Shown here: positions 9,801 to 18,516 of the stretch, one piece after another
Position numbering within the stretch: the stretch's first letter is position 1
How the letters are laid out: each line of letters begins with the position of its first letter
Assembly (NCBI RefSeq): GCF_900095825.1
Contig: NZ_LT608315.1
Span: 2,560,213-2,624,212 of the forward strand
Length of the DNA: 64,000 nucleotides
Source of the DNA: Acidaminococcus massiliensis
GTDB lineage: Bacteria; Bacillota; Negativicutes; Acidaminococcales; Acidaminococcaceae
Direction of reading: 5' to 3'
The notes under the pieces: model-generated
Databases searched by the model: none
The model's input: only the letters and a program-made list of their open reading frames with translations
What the model was told of the DNA's origin: nothing
Made by a program: the position numbers and the translations under genes

Positions 9801-11952
9801 CATCCCAGACATCATGTTCAGAAGAACCCACAGAAACCGCCGCCAGGGTGGAATTCCACACTGGGTCAGAACCGGCATTATAATTTTTGCTGTTGCTAGC
9901 CGGGTCATACCCGCCCTGGTTGTTGGCGGTCCGTTCTGCATAGGACTGACTGCCCAAGGCCACTGCATCATGGAGGTTTTCTTTAACCCGGGCGGAATCG
10001 CCGATGGCTGTCGAAGCCTGGCCGCCCTGTTCGATGGTGGCATTGTGCCCCAGAGCAATGGCTCCTCCATTGACAGTATTGCTGGTGTTGGCTCCCCACC
10101 CCATGGCGATATCATAGACCGTATCAGCCGTGGAATTGGAACCGATGGCGATGGCCCCGATATTCGTCATGCCGGTAGAACCAACGTTGTTGCCGGTAGT
10201 GGCTTGGGTGCCAATGGCAATACTTTCTCCGGCAGCAGATCTTGCCTGATGACCGATGGCAATGGCCCCCTCACTGTCGTCCCCATTGTTCCCGGCATAG
10301 GCTTCATTACCTAAAACGATACCATTCTTCATATGAACGGAAGCTTTAGTACCAATAGCAATAGAATCAGTTGCCCCGTTGTTATTATCCCCTGTCGTAT
10401 TGACCTGATTCCCGATGGCAATGCTGCCATCATGGATGGAGTTGCTGTTCAGGCCCAGGGCCAGGGCATTCTTTTCCACATTGTTGCCGTAACCAATGGC
10501 GATACCGTAATCTCCATCAGCATCATTCGTATTGGTGCCGCTAATGGTGTTGTGTCCACCCAGAGCCAGGGCATAGGCCCCGGTCACCGTATTGGTATCG
10601 CCGAATACAGCATTATAATTGCCTTTCACGGTATTATTGGAACCCAGTACATGGGTATAAGCTGCTTTCGGCGTGGTGCCGCCATTCTGCTGCTGCCCAT
10701 CCACGCTGTTGCCGTAGCCGATTGCGGTGCTTTCATCTGCACGAGCTGTATTATTGACCCCCAATGTTGCCGTATAGTATCCATTAGCGCTGTTGGTATG
10801 GCCGATGGCGGTGCTGGCGTATTTGGCCTTGTTGTCCTTGCCGATGGCCACACCCATGTAATCAGTCACGCTGTTTTCCCCGATGGCTACACTGTATTCT
10901 TTGGCGTAGGATTGATGGCCGATGGCCACCGCGGACCGTCCCTCAGCAGTCACATCGCTGCCTATGGCCACGGCATCGGACGAATCGATGAGCCGGGGCA
11001 CCATATAATACCGGTCCACAAAGGTCCCGTCCGAAGCATAGTACCCCTGCCGGCTGTTGGTGATGTTCCCCTGTTCATCCAGCCAAAAGCGGGCATCCGC
11101 TTGGTTGCTGGTCAGTTTTCCATAAGCATCCACGTAGTAGCTGCTGACAGAATTCAGGACCTTAGCCTTGTTGCCAATGGCCGTGGAATGGTCCCCTTCC
11201 GCCACATTGTCCACGCCCACTGCCGTAGCCCCACTGACATAATAAGACTGGCGGGTCCGGTCCTGTCCGTAATAGGTAGCCACATTGTTGTAGACTTCCA
11301 CTGCCTTGCGGTAGTCTTCATCCGTGCTGTAATAACTCCGTTCCGGATATTTGGCCCGGACGTTATACTCGTCATCCATGTACTGGCCGGGAGTCAGCTT
11401 ATAGACTTCCACCTGTTTGTCATCATAGGAATTGGTATCGGGATTGTACACCTTCACTGTGATCCATTCCGTATCCAGCTTCTCATAGGCATAGGAAGCA
11501 TCCCCGCTGATGGGCTTCTTGGTTTCCGTGGAATGGGTGAATTTCCCCACCCCGTTCCGAGTCCCCAGCACCACATTTCCCGGTTTGCTGTCCACCCGGG
11601 CATTGCCGGTTTTGGGGTCTTTCTGGATGGGAGAGACCTGGTTGTCCTTTCCGACGATCAGGTTACCCTGAGAATCATAAGTGGCGTAGGCATCGCTTCC
11701 CTGGGCCGTGGTCTCCGTCTTGTCTTCGATATTCACCGCTTGGTTGGCCAAGGCATTGCCTGTATTGGCGGCAGCTGCAGAAACCAAAGGGACCGAAGAG
11801 AAAGCCAGTCCCAAGGCCAAAGCTAAACTATATACCCCCCCTGGTATATTCTTTCGGCTGGAATGTTCCTTCCCATGGTTCCGTGCGATTTCGGATACCA
11901 CGACATAGCAGTTTTTGACTTTACTCCAGATGACTTTGTAGATTTTATTCAT
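886..11952 (-). CDS. Giant trimeric autotransporter adhesin (YadA/Hag type) with C-terminal SLH domain
   Basis: This 3,688-residue surface adhesin should export its passenger through its own trimeric outer-membrane anchor. Order of parts: ESPR (1-24, MNKIYKVIWSKV), signal peptide ending near VSAAAA (about 60), a YadA head of AIG repeats (about 250-675), neck motifs of the form ITNVAAGKEDTDAVNVAQL (about 730-755 and 1105-1130), and a second head of AFG/AIG repeats (about 790-1070). A long stalk follows, with recurring GRAATEDQL modules and three Gly-X-Y (GKDG) stretches. The YadA anchor spans about 3410-3527 (IHNVAPGTAPTDAVNVSQL, then strands ending VNVGATFKIG). After it come a short coiled coil, an SLH domain (about 3578-3632, FPDVPKNHWAYDYV) and a charged tail. 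The start at 11952 is preferred over an upstream in-frame ATG because GGAAGG precedes it and the ESPR starts there. Ligand unknown. Transcription terminates at 829-872. Confidence 0.95.
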   Translation of the reverse strand: MNKIYKVIWSKVKNCYVVVSEIARNHGKEHSSRKNIPGGVYSLALALGLAFSSVPLVSAAAANTGNALANQAVNIEDKTETTAQGSDAYATYDSQGNLIVGKDNQVSPIQKDPKTGNARVDSKPGNVVLGTRNGVGKFTHSTETKKPISGDASYAYEKLDTEWITVKVYNPDTNSYDDKQVEVYKLTPGQYMDDEYNVRAKYPERSYYSTDEDYRKAVEVYNNVATYYGQDRTRQSYYVSGATAVGVDNVAEGDHSTAIGNKAKVLNSVSSYYVDAYGKLTSNQADARFWLDEQGNITNSRQGYYASDGTFVDRYYMVPRLIDSSDAVAIGSDVTAEGRSAVAIGHQSYAKEYSVAIGENSVTDYMGVAIGKDNKAKYASTAIGHTNSANGYYTATLGVNNTARADESTAIGYGNSVDGQQQNGGTTPKAAYTHVLGSNNTVKGNYNAVFGDTNTVTGAYALALGGHNTISGTNTNDADGDYGIAIGYGNNVEKNALALGLNSNSIHDGSIAIGNQVNTTGDNNNGATDSIAIGTKASVHMKNGIVLGNEAYAGNNGDDSEGAIAIGHQARSAAGESIAIGTQATTGNNVGSTGMTNIGAIAIGSNSTADTVYDIAMGWGANTSNTVNGGAIALGHNATIEQGGQASTAIGDSARVKENLHDAVALGSQSYAERTANNQGGYDPASNSKNYNAGSDPVWNSTLAAVSVGSSEHDVWDGTKNIHYAQQTRQITNVAAGKEDTDAVNVAQLKQVVSLVNNGGGSGTGGSGVHDYSVNSVDPANDTNYNNTGATGNNALAAGVNAKATKENAVAIGTGATADGVGATVIGQYGTATGRYALAFGGQQTDTSAAAANNVASGDNSVAFGERSTASGSNSTAFGQGTKATEKRATAFGQRTQATQSNATAFGIDTIASGQNATAFGNLTQATKIGATAFGNKNQATGQYATAWGGGDKVVDNGDGTTTKVGTVASGTYATAFGERTVASGESATAFGSDSTASGKNAAAFGENSTASGEASTAFGIGSAAAAKNSLAALGGTVAETAENAAAIGNGAQAKLADTVALGSGSVADRQSGVKGYDAATGAETTQTSAAWVANANAIAVGNGSTLTRQITGVAAGSQDTDAVNLAQLKEVGKLAGKHTTVSVGGQKADADDALVKGGNLELKRQTTGGQANYDVALSKDVVLGEQEEHKGGSLVVNSVAQFRTAPGSKETYPVKEAVKIDGTTVSVVKNDGTNDQRQVVLGIGQDTGGYVALFDNTGKTPTYIFNAISSGITYLKDSQSNPADEANEFKRLEYGDITNGSTQFIATLDDGLKFSGDQGTASAVKLNQKLSVTGGETNPDNLATANNIGVVSSQDGDNGKLELKLNKDLTGLNTVTAGTAKIGHHADGVLDTVQNGQPTGGHAKGGEFVTGLTNTEWTVKDPTYVSGRAATEDELRIVSDAVSGNTTTIENNTKIIKTNTDAINSGLSFTTNTKDASNTKENYKGYKVVKRSLGDTIAIKASDEADGHSYSKANLTTRIAENGDISILMDEKPTFTTVTTGDVIYTGNPDKKDNEGKAAQADTSVHYGDKTLTDGKNITTSDNETKATRLRYDDAQGLHHDIATMDDGQIYAGDIKADGTADNTGFVRTMNQKTTINGGVKSKDSLTDGNIGVVSNGTDTLTVKLAKELKDLISVTTGKTVQDDSGITITNDPNDETKNVVLNGNKISFGGNQVTNMGSGINKATNQYDITTNGANIGDVQNIANSTVQPVIDTVNKGWELDVNGTKQKAVTPTSPKVNLIQGQNITITGDATNTDNVTIATADDVRFNTVRVGGSKTETGYTGGIVIGKQSGGASANPDENDYITGLTNINWDATKIQSGRAATEDQLKKVAEDIKQGTVSGDVYVTGGEVTYHTDNGTDNGQPTVNDGSGKLTLTENNKTTKVEITGLHDYYATGGSVTADGKTLEITRNDRDEQGNPKKISIDLSNVMKNDLRLVQNPDAADGKYTVAQDGTVTLKVQNADGSVSNNITIGGFEGVVDHYKGLNFDANTRTTADGKVHNVKMGGTIKVQGTDPVSGHTYSADNVTTEVDDNGNITIKLDKDLTANTVTVGQAGKEGEKGAAGSIGINGKDGKDGITTTIIRTEKGQPGKDGTNGKPGVDGTDITRIVYQNGQDGTDGKDLHTVATLEDGLKFAGDDGQTDTAKVISKKLNEQLDIIGGADLDSLTDNNIGVKNKDGKLYVRLAKHVDLDKDGTLKAGNATFGAFSNTELTTNKNNHPSAGSYATGLSNKDWNVVDPEYVSGRAATEDQLAKLSQSITDSNTVRTDYQLVQNPNTDDGSYTATNGELTLTVRDTEHTNDPKYPDKTITLKDIASKTKVDEAYDRTVKYDMKDGKVDKTHVTFEATDADGNPVDTQVSHMASGASEITDDGKGNKTYTYNTDNNAANIGDVKRLAAESSLHYSGDSGTGTSQLKDTVAFNGTEGQIVTEATNGKVTFKLADDLMTQTITVTGKDGKDGQPGTPGRIGIDGKDGKSSIGLDGKDGISIKGENGTIGLSGKDGISVKGKDGKDGVTITGKDGVDGVDGAEGHIGLNGKDGMVDIWTKPGRPGVDGKDGETLTRIVYKDPAGQEHQGATLDDGLKFHGDSGDVVTRKLNTQLDVLGGQTDTTKLTAVADGNIGVVSTKAAEESSNGKLEIRLAKELKNLTSIQTGDTTVDGDGLTIEKAGKDGKGTIAISKTTVSMAGNQITNMGSGLGNTYTDTGDNNGANIGDVKKITDGRRTTVKSTDGSVSVVDRNANDPNATSHDYDLSVDTTKVAGAVDLKYKGDNNTEGSNKLSEAVTFSGTANQIVTQAENGKVTFSLADDVTTQTITANGKNGNDGQIGIAGRNGADGSVTTLIKTVGAKGTDGKDGIPGVDGQPGKDGITRLMYEEKGGTEHHVVATLDDGLKFVGNDGNVVARRLNDTLSLKGGIDDAEMLADKSRVSIRNLGVRQNTAGDGLEIVMTNRPDFEAITVGPDSSGVHKITIGRQDNQNGDPNPAKGNYITGLDNTQWDAGHMVADRAATEGQLSQAITDISGKDKGGFGLADEAGGTVKKDLGQTVTVKGDGKNIETKVNGDALEVSLKKDVDLTKDGSIKAGNTTINGDGVETNKVKVGDITITDQGINGGTKQITNIASGIDGKQYAEAGDNNAASIGDVKKIAGDEAGKAAEAVKSKSGKNITVKDDHTVNLNDNITLGDETDASKQVSIDGNGAKVTAGDGANQVTVDGSKGQVTIGSGDNAMTLGKQANTAGDSNPANGNFLNGLENTKWDGKNIQSGRAATEDQLKTVSDKVNSGRKFQGDDGQEVKVGLGETLNLKGGAKEISSADNIGIVKGDDNTLNVRLAKDITGLNSVTTGNTTINNSGLTVKTGDSNRNITVQDGKVDMGGNQIHNVAPGTAPTDAVNVSQLQQTGRAINQLGSSLDKLGSRVDRVGANSAALAALHPLDFDPDDKLDFAVGAGNYSGANAVALGAFYRPNEDVMFSIGGSTGGGENMVNVGATFKIGQHNHVSNSRVAMAKEIRDLKATVGKLTQMVNTLAGKPVVSGSGAEHHVLFPDVPKNHWAYDYVTKLAKAGIVEGYEDGEFKGNRMMSRYEFAALLYRAINAGAASNPELNRDGTLDKLVEEFNGELQYITIAVVEKDKKGKPTIERVRTVEDDRDHHRK
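3230..3400 (-). repeat. Collagen-like Gly-X-Y stretch 3 of the adhesin
   Basis: Roughly residues 2851-2907 of the adhesin read as interrupted Gly-X-Y triplets (GKNGNDG, GTDGKDGIPGVDGQPGKDG). It is the third and most C-terminal of three such blocks in the stalk. Confidence 0.8.
4141..4480 (-). repeat. Collagen-like Gly-X-Y stretch 2 of the adhesin
   Basis: Roughly residues 2491-2604 are dominated by GKDG units, including GKDGKDGQPGTPG and repeated IGLxGKDGI phrases. At about 110 residues it is the longest of the three blocks. The regular DNA-level repetition could promote slippage or recombination. Confidence 0.85.
5500..5680 (-). repeat. Collagen-like Gly-X-Y stretch 1 of the adhesin
   Basis: Roughly residues 2091-2151 read GKEGEKGAAG, GINGKDGKDG and GQPGKDGTNGKPGVDG. 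It lies in the stalk, between long beta-rich segments that carry the AATEDQL modules. Confidence 0.8.
8750..11200 (-). repeat. YadA/Hep_Hag head repeats of the adhesin
   Basis: Two blocks of about 14-16-residue repeats with the core (A/S)xAIG or AxAFG occupy residues about 250-675 and 790-1070, split by a neck motif. These fold as left-handed beta-rolls in known YadA-type heads. The repetition is in protein-coding sequence and has no spacer structure. Confidence 0.85.
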
Positions 11953-12029
11953 AGATAGCTTCCTTTCCTCAAAACTTCTGGCTCTTCTGAAGAGTTCCCG
12001 GGGGAGCACCGGCAAATGAAAATGCCCAA

Positions 12030-12071
12030 TAAAAAAAGCCTGGGACAGAACTCCTTCTGTACCAGGTCCCG
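12030..12071 (-). terminator. Intrinsic terminator inside the adhesin 5' leader (possible attenuator)
   Basis: Read leftward, CCTGGTACAGAA pairs with TTCTGTCCCAGG (one mismatch, 4-base loop AGGA/GGAG region) and is followed by seven T residues. It lies about 80 bases before the adhesin ATG and points the same way. No minus-strand gene lies upstream that would need it, since the next gene is on the plus strand. It would therefore stop adhesin transcripts early unless bypassed. Confidence 0.7.
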
Positions 12072-12241
12072 ACAAAATGCAGTACGCCCTTATCCACGTA
12101 CTCCTTACGCCACTTCCTCAAGAATCTTCAGCAAAACAAATCGGTAATCTGGTTCCCCTCAAGTTCCCGGTTATCGATAAGCGTTCCTCCCTTCTTACGA
12201 TTCTCTTTATTGACAGCTTTTCATTCCTATGTCATTTTTAT

Positions 12242-12270
12242 AATTTACCATAGTTTTTTCACATATTCAA
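12242..12270 (-). promoter_or_regulatory. Putative adhesin promoter
   Basis: Leftward TTGAAT (12270-12265), 17 bases, then TAAATT (12247-12242), in the AT-rich part of the 11953-12409 intergenic region. This would give a leader of about 280 bases containing the terminator at 12030-12071. Confidence 0.45.
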
Positions 12271-12345
12271 TAAAAAAATATATGTGTATATCTATATTTT
12301 TTGATTATGTTACATGAGTATACAGTAAATGGGCAGATCGTCCTC

Positions 12346-12374
12346 TGGCAAATCTTTCCGATCTGTTCTATACT
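12346..12374 (+). promoter_or_regulatory. Putative promoter of the alpha/beta hydrolase gene
   Basis: TGGCAA, 17 bases, then TATACT ending 35 bases before the ATG. The -35 is poor and the -10 is good. Confidence 0.4.
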
Positions 12375-12409
12375 ATTACCCGTGACCAAAAGGAAAGGAT
12401 GCCTGCAGC

Positions 12410-13171
12410 ATGGAAAAATACATCGATATCAACGAAAAGGGGTTCAGCATCCGGTGTAAATTGTTCTACCAAAAAGATTTCCGGAACATCCCCAGCTTAG
12501 TGATCTGCACCCATGGATTCGGGGGCAATAAAGAAAATCATTCTGCCGCCAAATTCGCCCAGCAGCTGATCACCAAGTATAAAGGATACGGAGCCCTGGT
12601 ATTCGACTGGCCCTGTCATGGAGCGGATGCTCGGAAGAAGCTGGTGCTGGAAGAATTCATGACCTACCTGACCCTGGTGGTGGACTACGCCCGGAAGGAA
12701 CTCCATGCCGCCACTCTCTACAACTACTCCACCAGTTTCGGTGCCTATCTGACGTTGAAATACATGGCGGAAATCGGGAATCCCTTCAAAAAAGTGGCTC
12801 TCCGCTGCCCGGGGATCCACATGTCCCAGCTGGTGAAGAATTACCTGTCTCCAGAAGAAATGGAGAAGTTGGAAAAGGGCAAGGAAGTCCAGGTGGGTTA
12901 CGAACGAAAGATGAAAATGGACAAGCAGTTCGTGGACGACCTGGAAAAATCCGACGTGCGGAAGTACGAGTACTTCGACTGGGCGGACGATATGCTGATT
13001 CTCCACGGTACGAAGGACAAACTGGCCCCCATCGAAGATTCCCAGGAATTTGCCGAAAACAACGTGATCACCTTCATCCCGGTGGAAAACGCCAACCACA
13101 CCTTTTCCGACCCGAAGACCAGCGATTTCGCTGCCCACACGATTGTGGAATTTTTCGGACCGGAAAAATAA
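12410..13171 (+). CDS. Alpha/beta hydrolase (serine esterase/aminopeptidase-like)
   Basis: A 253-residue cytoplasmic protein with the fold signatures of the S33/acyl-esterase group. The oxyanion HGFGGNK sequence is at 35-41. The nucleophile elbow STSFG carries Ser109 (the usual first Gly is Ser). The acid is Asp203 in HGTKDKLAP and the catalytic His is His230 in NANHTF, so the triad is complete. There is no signal peptide. AAAGGAAAGG is 11-20 bases upstream of the ATG. The gene is monocistronic, divergent from the adhesin and convergent with ftsY. Substrate unknown; relatives act on short acyl or cinnamoyl esters, so any finer name would be guesswork. Confidence 0.85.
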   Translation: MEKYIDINEKGFSIRCKLFYQKDFRNIPSLVICTHGFGGNKENHSAAKFAQQLITKYKGYGALVFDWPCHGADARKKLVLEEFMTYLTLVVDYARKELHAATLYNYSTSFGAYLTLKYMAEIGNPFKKVALRCPGIHMSQLVKNYLSPEEMEKLEKGKEVQVGYERKMKMDKQFVDDLEKSDVRKYEYFDWADDMLILHGTKDKLAPIEDSQEFAENNVITFIPVENANHTFSDPKTSDFAAHTIVEFFGPEK

Positions 13172-13175
13172 AAAA

Positions 13176-13205
13176 GGGGGGGTGCACGTAACGTGCAACA
13201 CCCCC
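13176..13205 (-). terminator. Terminator for leftward transcription from ftsY
   Basis: The stem GGGTGTTGCACGT / ACGTGCACCC is followed leftward by CCCCTTTTTTATTTTT. It sits at the end of the convergent hydrolase gene. Confidence 0.7.
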
Positions 13206-13230
13206 GGTCTCATAAGCCGCATAGCGGCTC

Positions 13231-13426
13231 GGTCTCGGGTCTCGAGTCTCGAGCCGAATGAGAAATTTGCAAGCAAATTTTTTGAATGTACAAACCCTAA
13301 TCTGCTAACAATAAGATATTCGTTTCTATATCCAGCACGATACTGGTTCTACACCTTCAAAAAAACCTGGCCATGGGGACAGGTTCTATCCAACGGCTCG
13401 AGACTCACGACTCGAGACCCGAGACC
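13231..13426. repeat. MITE-like segment bounded by inverted heptamer-type repeats
   Basis: A 26-base left repeat (13231-13256, GGTCTCGGGTCTCGAGTC...) reappears as its reverse complement at 13394-13426 with a 7-base insertion. About 137 AT-richer bases lie between, with no ORF. The repeats are themselves built of TCTCGAG-type units. A palindrome AGCCGCATAGCGGCT (13215-13229) lies just outside. It is nested between the two terminators of convergent genes. Confidence 0.6.
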
Positions 13427-13433
13427 TCAAAAA

Positions 13434-13459
13434 GGGGGTGCTGCTCTCGCAGCACCCCC

Positions 13460-13468
<9 letters not shown>
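13434..13468. terminator. Bidirectional terminator between the hydrolase and ftsY
   Basis: GGGGGTGCTGC / GCAGCACCCCC with loop TCTC. A run TTATTTTTT follows on the plus strand and TTTTT on the minus strand. It overlaps the ftsY stop codon. Confidence 0.8.
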
Positions 13469-14373
<905 letters not shown>

Positions 14374-14377
<4 letters not shown>

Positions 14378-17300
14378 GATTCCGGTACCTCCGATAATTT
14401 CACAGACAGGACCCTGGATACCCCCGATTCTTCCATGGTGACCCCGTGGAGTACATCTGCAGCCTCCATGGTTCCCTTCCGATGGGTAATCACAATGAAC
14501 TGGGTCTTCTGTCCATATGCTTTCAGGAATTGGGCAAAACGGTCGATATTGGTTTCATCCAGCGGGGCATCGATTTCATCCAGGATCACAAAAGGTGCCG
14601 GCTGGTAAGTCAGGAGGGCGAAAAGCAGGGCGATGACGGTGAGGGCCCGTTCTCCTCCGGAAAACAGGGAAAGATTCCTCATCTTTTTCCCCGGCGGCTG
14701 GACTTCGATCTCGATGCCCGATTCCAGGATATGGTTTTCATCCTGGATCCGGAGCCGGGCCCGGCCTCCTCCGAACAGCTTTTCATAACAGTCTCCGAAA
14801 TACCCGTTGATCTTGCTGAAGGCTTCCCGGAACCGGCGGGTCATATCTGTATTGATACCGCTGATTACGGTTTCCAGTTGGGCTTTGGCCTGGGTCATAT
14901 CTTCATACTGGCCCTTCAGGAAGTCGTACCGTTCCCGAGCCGCCTGGTATTCTTCTTCGGCCGCCTGGTTCACCGGTCCCAGCTCCGTCAGTTCTTGGGA
15001 AGCCTGGGCTTCCCGTCTTTTCAGTTCCCCCTCCGGCAGTTCTCCGGGCAGAGCTTCCTCCCGAGCCGTTTCCTCGGTAAGTCCATAGGCTTCCATCAGC
15101 TGCTGCCGGCCGTGTTCGGCTTCCGCCGCCTTTTTCACCTGTTCCATCTCACTGTTGTGGAAACGCTGCTGGATGCTGGCTTCCTGTCCCTTCAAGATGA
15201 TTCCCTGCTGGGTCAGCTGCTGCCGTTTGGCCAGGAACGCTTCCTTTTCCTGGAAGAACTGCTGCCGCGCCCCCTGGGACCCGGCCAGTTCCTGCTCCAG
15301 GGCCGTGAGCTTTTCCGCCAGTCCTGTCAATTCCTTTTCGCAGTCCTTGATCTTCGCTTCCTGCTGCTGGGCTTCCTCTTCCCCTCGGGTGATCTCCAGC
15401 TGGGTCTTTTCTCCCAGCTGATCGATGGACTGGATCCGGGCGTTCAGGGCTTCCAGCTGGCTTTTCCCTGCATTGACGGAAATCAAGGCATCCTGGTGCC
15501 GGCGGACAGCCGCTTCCAGCCGGGTCCGCTGTTCCACCAGTCCCTCACTGAGGGCCTGGGCCGCTTTTTTCCCTTCCAGATCGTCATTTTCCAGCTGCTC
15601 CACTTTGGGGGCCAGTTCCTGGACTTGGGCTTGGAGCGCCAGGAATCGCTCTGTTCCCTGCCGTTTCTCCTGCAAAAGCACTTCCATTGCTTCCTGCTGC
15701 TTCTTTTTCTGAGCCGTTTCCTGCTGGACCCGCGCCTCAGTCCCGGCTTTTTCCACTTCGATTTTCTGGAGTTCTTCCAGACACTGCTGCCGGGCTTCTC
15801 TCTGTTCCCGGCCCCGCTGGGTCAGGGCTTCCAGCTGCTGCTGACAGGCTCCGCAGGATGCTTCCAGCTGCTGGGCTTCCTCCGTGAGCTGCCGGATTTC
15901 CTGTTTCCGGGAGAGGAAACTTTTTCCCGGCTGCTTCTGGCCGCCGCTGAGGGAACCGCCCGCATAGACCACATCCCCTTCTAAGGTCACCACCCGCACC
16001 CGCATATCGGTTTTCCGGGCAGCTGCCAGGGCATGTTCCAAGGTATCGGCTACCAGCACCTGACCCAAGAGGAACTGGACTGCCGGCCGGATTTTTTCCT
16101 CACAGCGGACCAAATCCGCAGCTATGCCGATGATGCCCGGACAGTCCAAAGCCGTTTTTTCCCGGCTGCCCAGGAAGCGTGGCCGCAGGGTATCCAAAGG
16201 AAGGAAGGTAGCCCGTCCTCCCTGTTGCTCTTTCAAATAGGCAATGGCTTCCTGGGCCGCCCGTGCATCTTGGGTGATGATGTTCTGGAGTGCGCCTCCC
16301 AGGGCCGTTTCCAAGGCGGTCACATAAGCATCTTCTACCGTAAACAGTTCCGCTGCCACGCCGCAGATCCGTTCTTGGAAAGGAGCCCTGGCTCCCAACA
16401 CCGTCCGCACCCCTTTGCTGAATCCTTCATGCTCCCGTTCCATAGCAGAAAGCACTTGGAGACGGGCTTTTTTCTGGTTCAGGGTCCGCTGGGCACCTTC
16501 CAGCCGGCGGTCCTCTTCCCGGTAACTTTGGACGCTTTTTTCCAGTTTCTCATTCAGCTGCCGGGCCTGTGCCTCCAGCTGCTGTTTCCGGCTTTCCAAG
16601 CCTTCCAGCCGGGATTTCTCTTCCTGGAGCTGTTCCGTCACGGCCTGGAGTCCTTCTTCTCCTTCCCGGATTTTTTCCTTCAGCTGTTCCTGCTGCCGAT
16701 GGAGCCGTTCCTGTTCCTGCCGCACCCCGGACAGCTGATTCCGGGTCATCACCAGGGTCCGCATGCTGTCAAAAGCCTGCGCCTGGTAAGTCTTTAGTTT
16801 TTCCTCTGCCCCCTGGACCACTCCGGTAAGGGTTTCCTTTTCTGCAGCAGCCTTTTCCAGCAGTTTCTGAGCCCGGTACTGGGTTTCTTCCAGTTTATCA
16901 TACTCCTCAGTCACCAGGTTCAGGTTCTCCTGGCTCTGGGCCAGTTCTTCCTCCCATCCCTTCCGGCTCTTGGCCAATTGAGCAATCCGGTTCCGGCTCT
17001 GCTGGATCCGTTCTCCCAATACAGCCTGTTGGCTCCGGTAGCCTGCGGCTTCCTTTTCCCGAGCCAATGTCTTTTCCTGGTAGGCATTATAGGCGGTTTC
17101 CCGTTCTTGGAGCTGCTGCTCCAGGTCTTTTTCTTGTTTTCCCAGGGTACTTGAAAGTTCCGCCAATTCCTGGAGCTGTTTTTCCAGGCTTTGGAGTTTT
17201 TCGGTCAGCTGCTCCTTCTCTTTTTCTAGAGAAGCCAGCTGTCCCAAGATCCGGGTCACCTTCACCTGCCGCAGCCGGGCACTGATTTCTTTATACTGCC

Positions 17301-17937
17301 GGGCTTTTTCCGCCGCCGCGGCCAGGGGGACCAGCTGATTCTCGATTTCATTCTGGATATCATGGATCCGCAGCAGGTTAGCTGCCGTATCATCCAGCTT
17401 CCGCAGGGCTTCCTTTTTCCGCAGACGGTACTTGGCGATCCCTGCCGCTTCCTCAAAGATGGCCCGTCGGTCTTCCGGACGGCTGTTGAGGATCTCGTCG
17501 ATCTTATTCTGGCCGATGATGGACAGGGATCCCCGCCCCAGCCCTGTATCCGCCAAAAGGGCCACTACATCCTTCAGCCGGCAGTTTTTCTGGTTGATGG
17601 AATATTCGCTGTCCCCACTCCGGTACACCCGGCGCTGGAGACATACTTCCTCGAAATCCACCGGCAGGCAGTGGTCCGTATTGTCGAACACCAGGGATAC
17701 TTCCGCCATCCCCATAGGCCGGCGGCCGCTGCTTCCGGCGAAAATCACATCCTCCATCTTCGTGCCCCGGAGGTATTTCACGCTCTGTTCCCCCAGGACC
17801 CAGCGGATGGCATCGGAAATATTGCTCTTGCCGCTGCCGTTGGGCCCCACAATGGCAGTGATGCCCGGTTCGAATTCGATATTCACTTTGTCTGCAAAGG
17901 ATTTAAACCCATGGGCTGAAAAGCTTTTTAAACGCAC
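14374..17937 (-). CDS. smc: Chromosome segregation protein SMC
   Basis: A 1,187-residue condensin ATPase of usual length. The N-terminal Walker A GPNGSGKSN is near residue 32-40. Two long Glu/Gln/Lys-rich coiled coils (about 170-500 and 680-1010) flank a globular hinge (about 515-640). The C-terminal half-ATPase has signature LSGGERA near 1090 and Walker B FVILDEIDAPLD. The partners ScpA/ScpB are not in the window. It begins 12 bases after pyrR and is coupled to ftsY, a common smc-ftsY pairing in Firmicutes. Confidence 0.98.
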
Positions 17938-17949
17938 GGCATTCCCTCC

Positions 17950-18516
<567 letters not shown>

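Noticed and set aside
1705..10314. A 2,869-codon open frame on the plus strand opposite the adhesin gene.
   Set aside because: It is antisense to a gene with clear domains. The translation shows no domains and only mirrors the repetitive, stop-poor composition of the adhesin.
886..11952. Regular repeats resembling a CRISPR array.
   Set aside because: The repeats are in frame, imperfect and translate to YadA head, stalk and collagen-like units; there are no constant repeats with unique spacers.
12497..13276. Long antisense frame of 259 codons over the alpha/beta hydrolase gene.
   Set aside because: The plus-strand product has a complete hydrolase triad; the antisense product has no recognisable feature.
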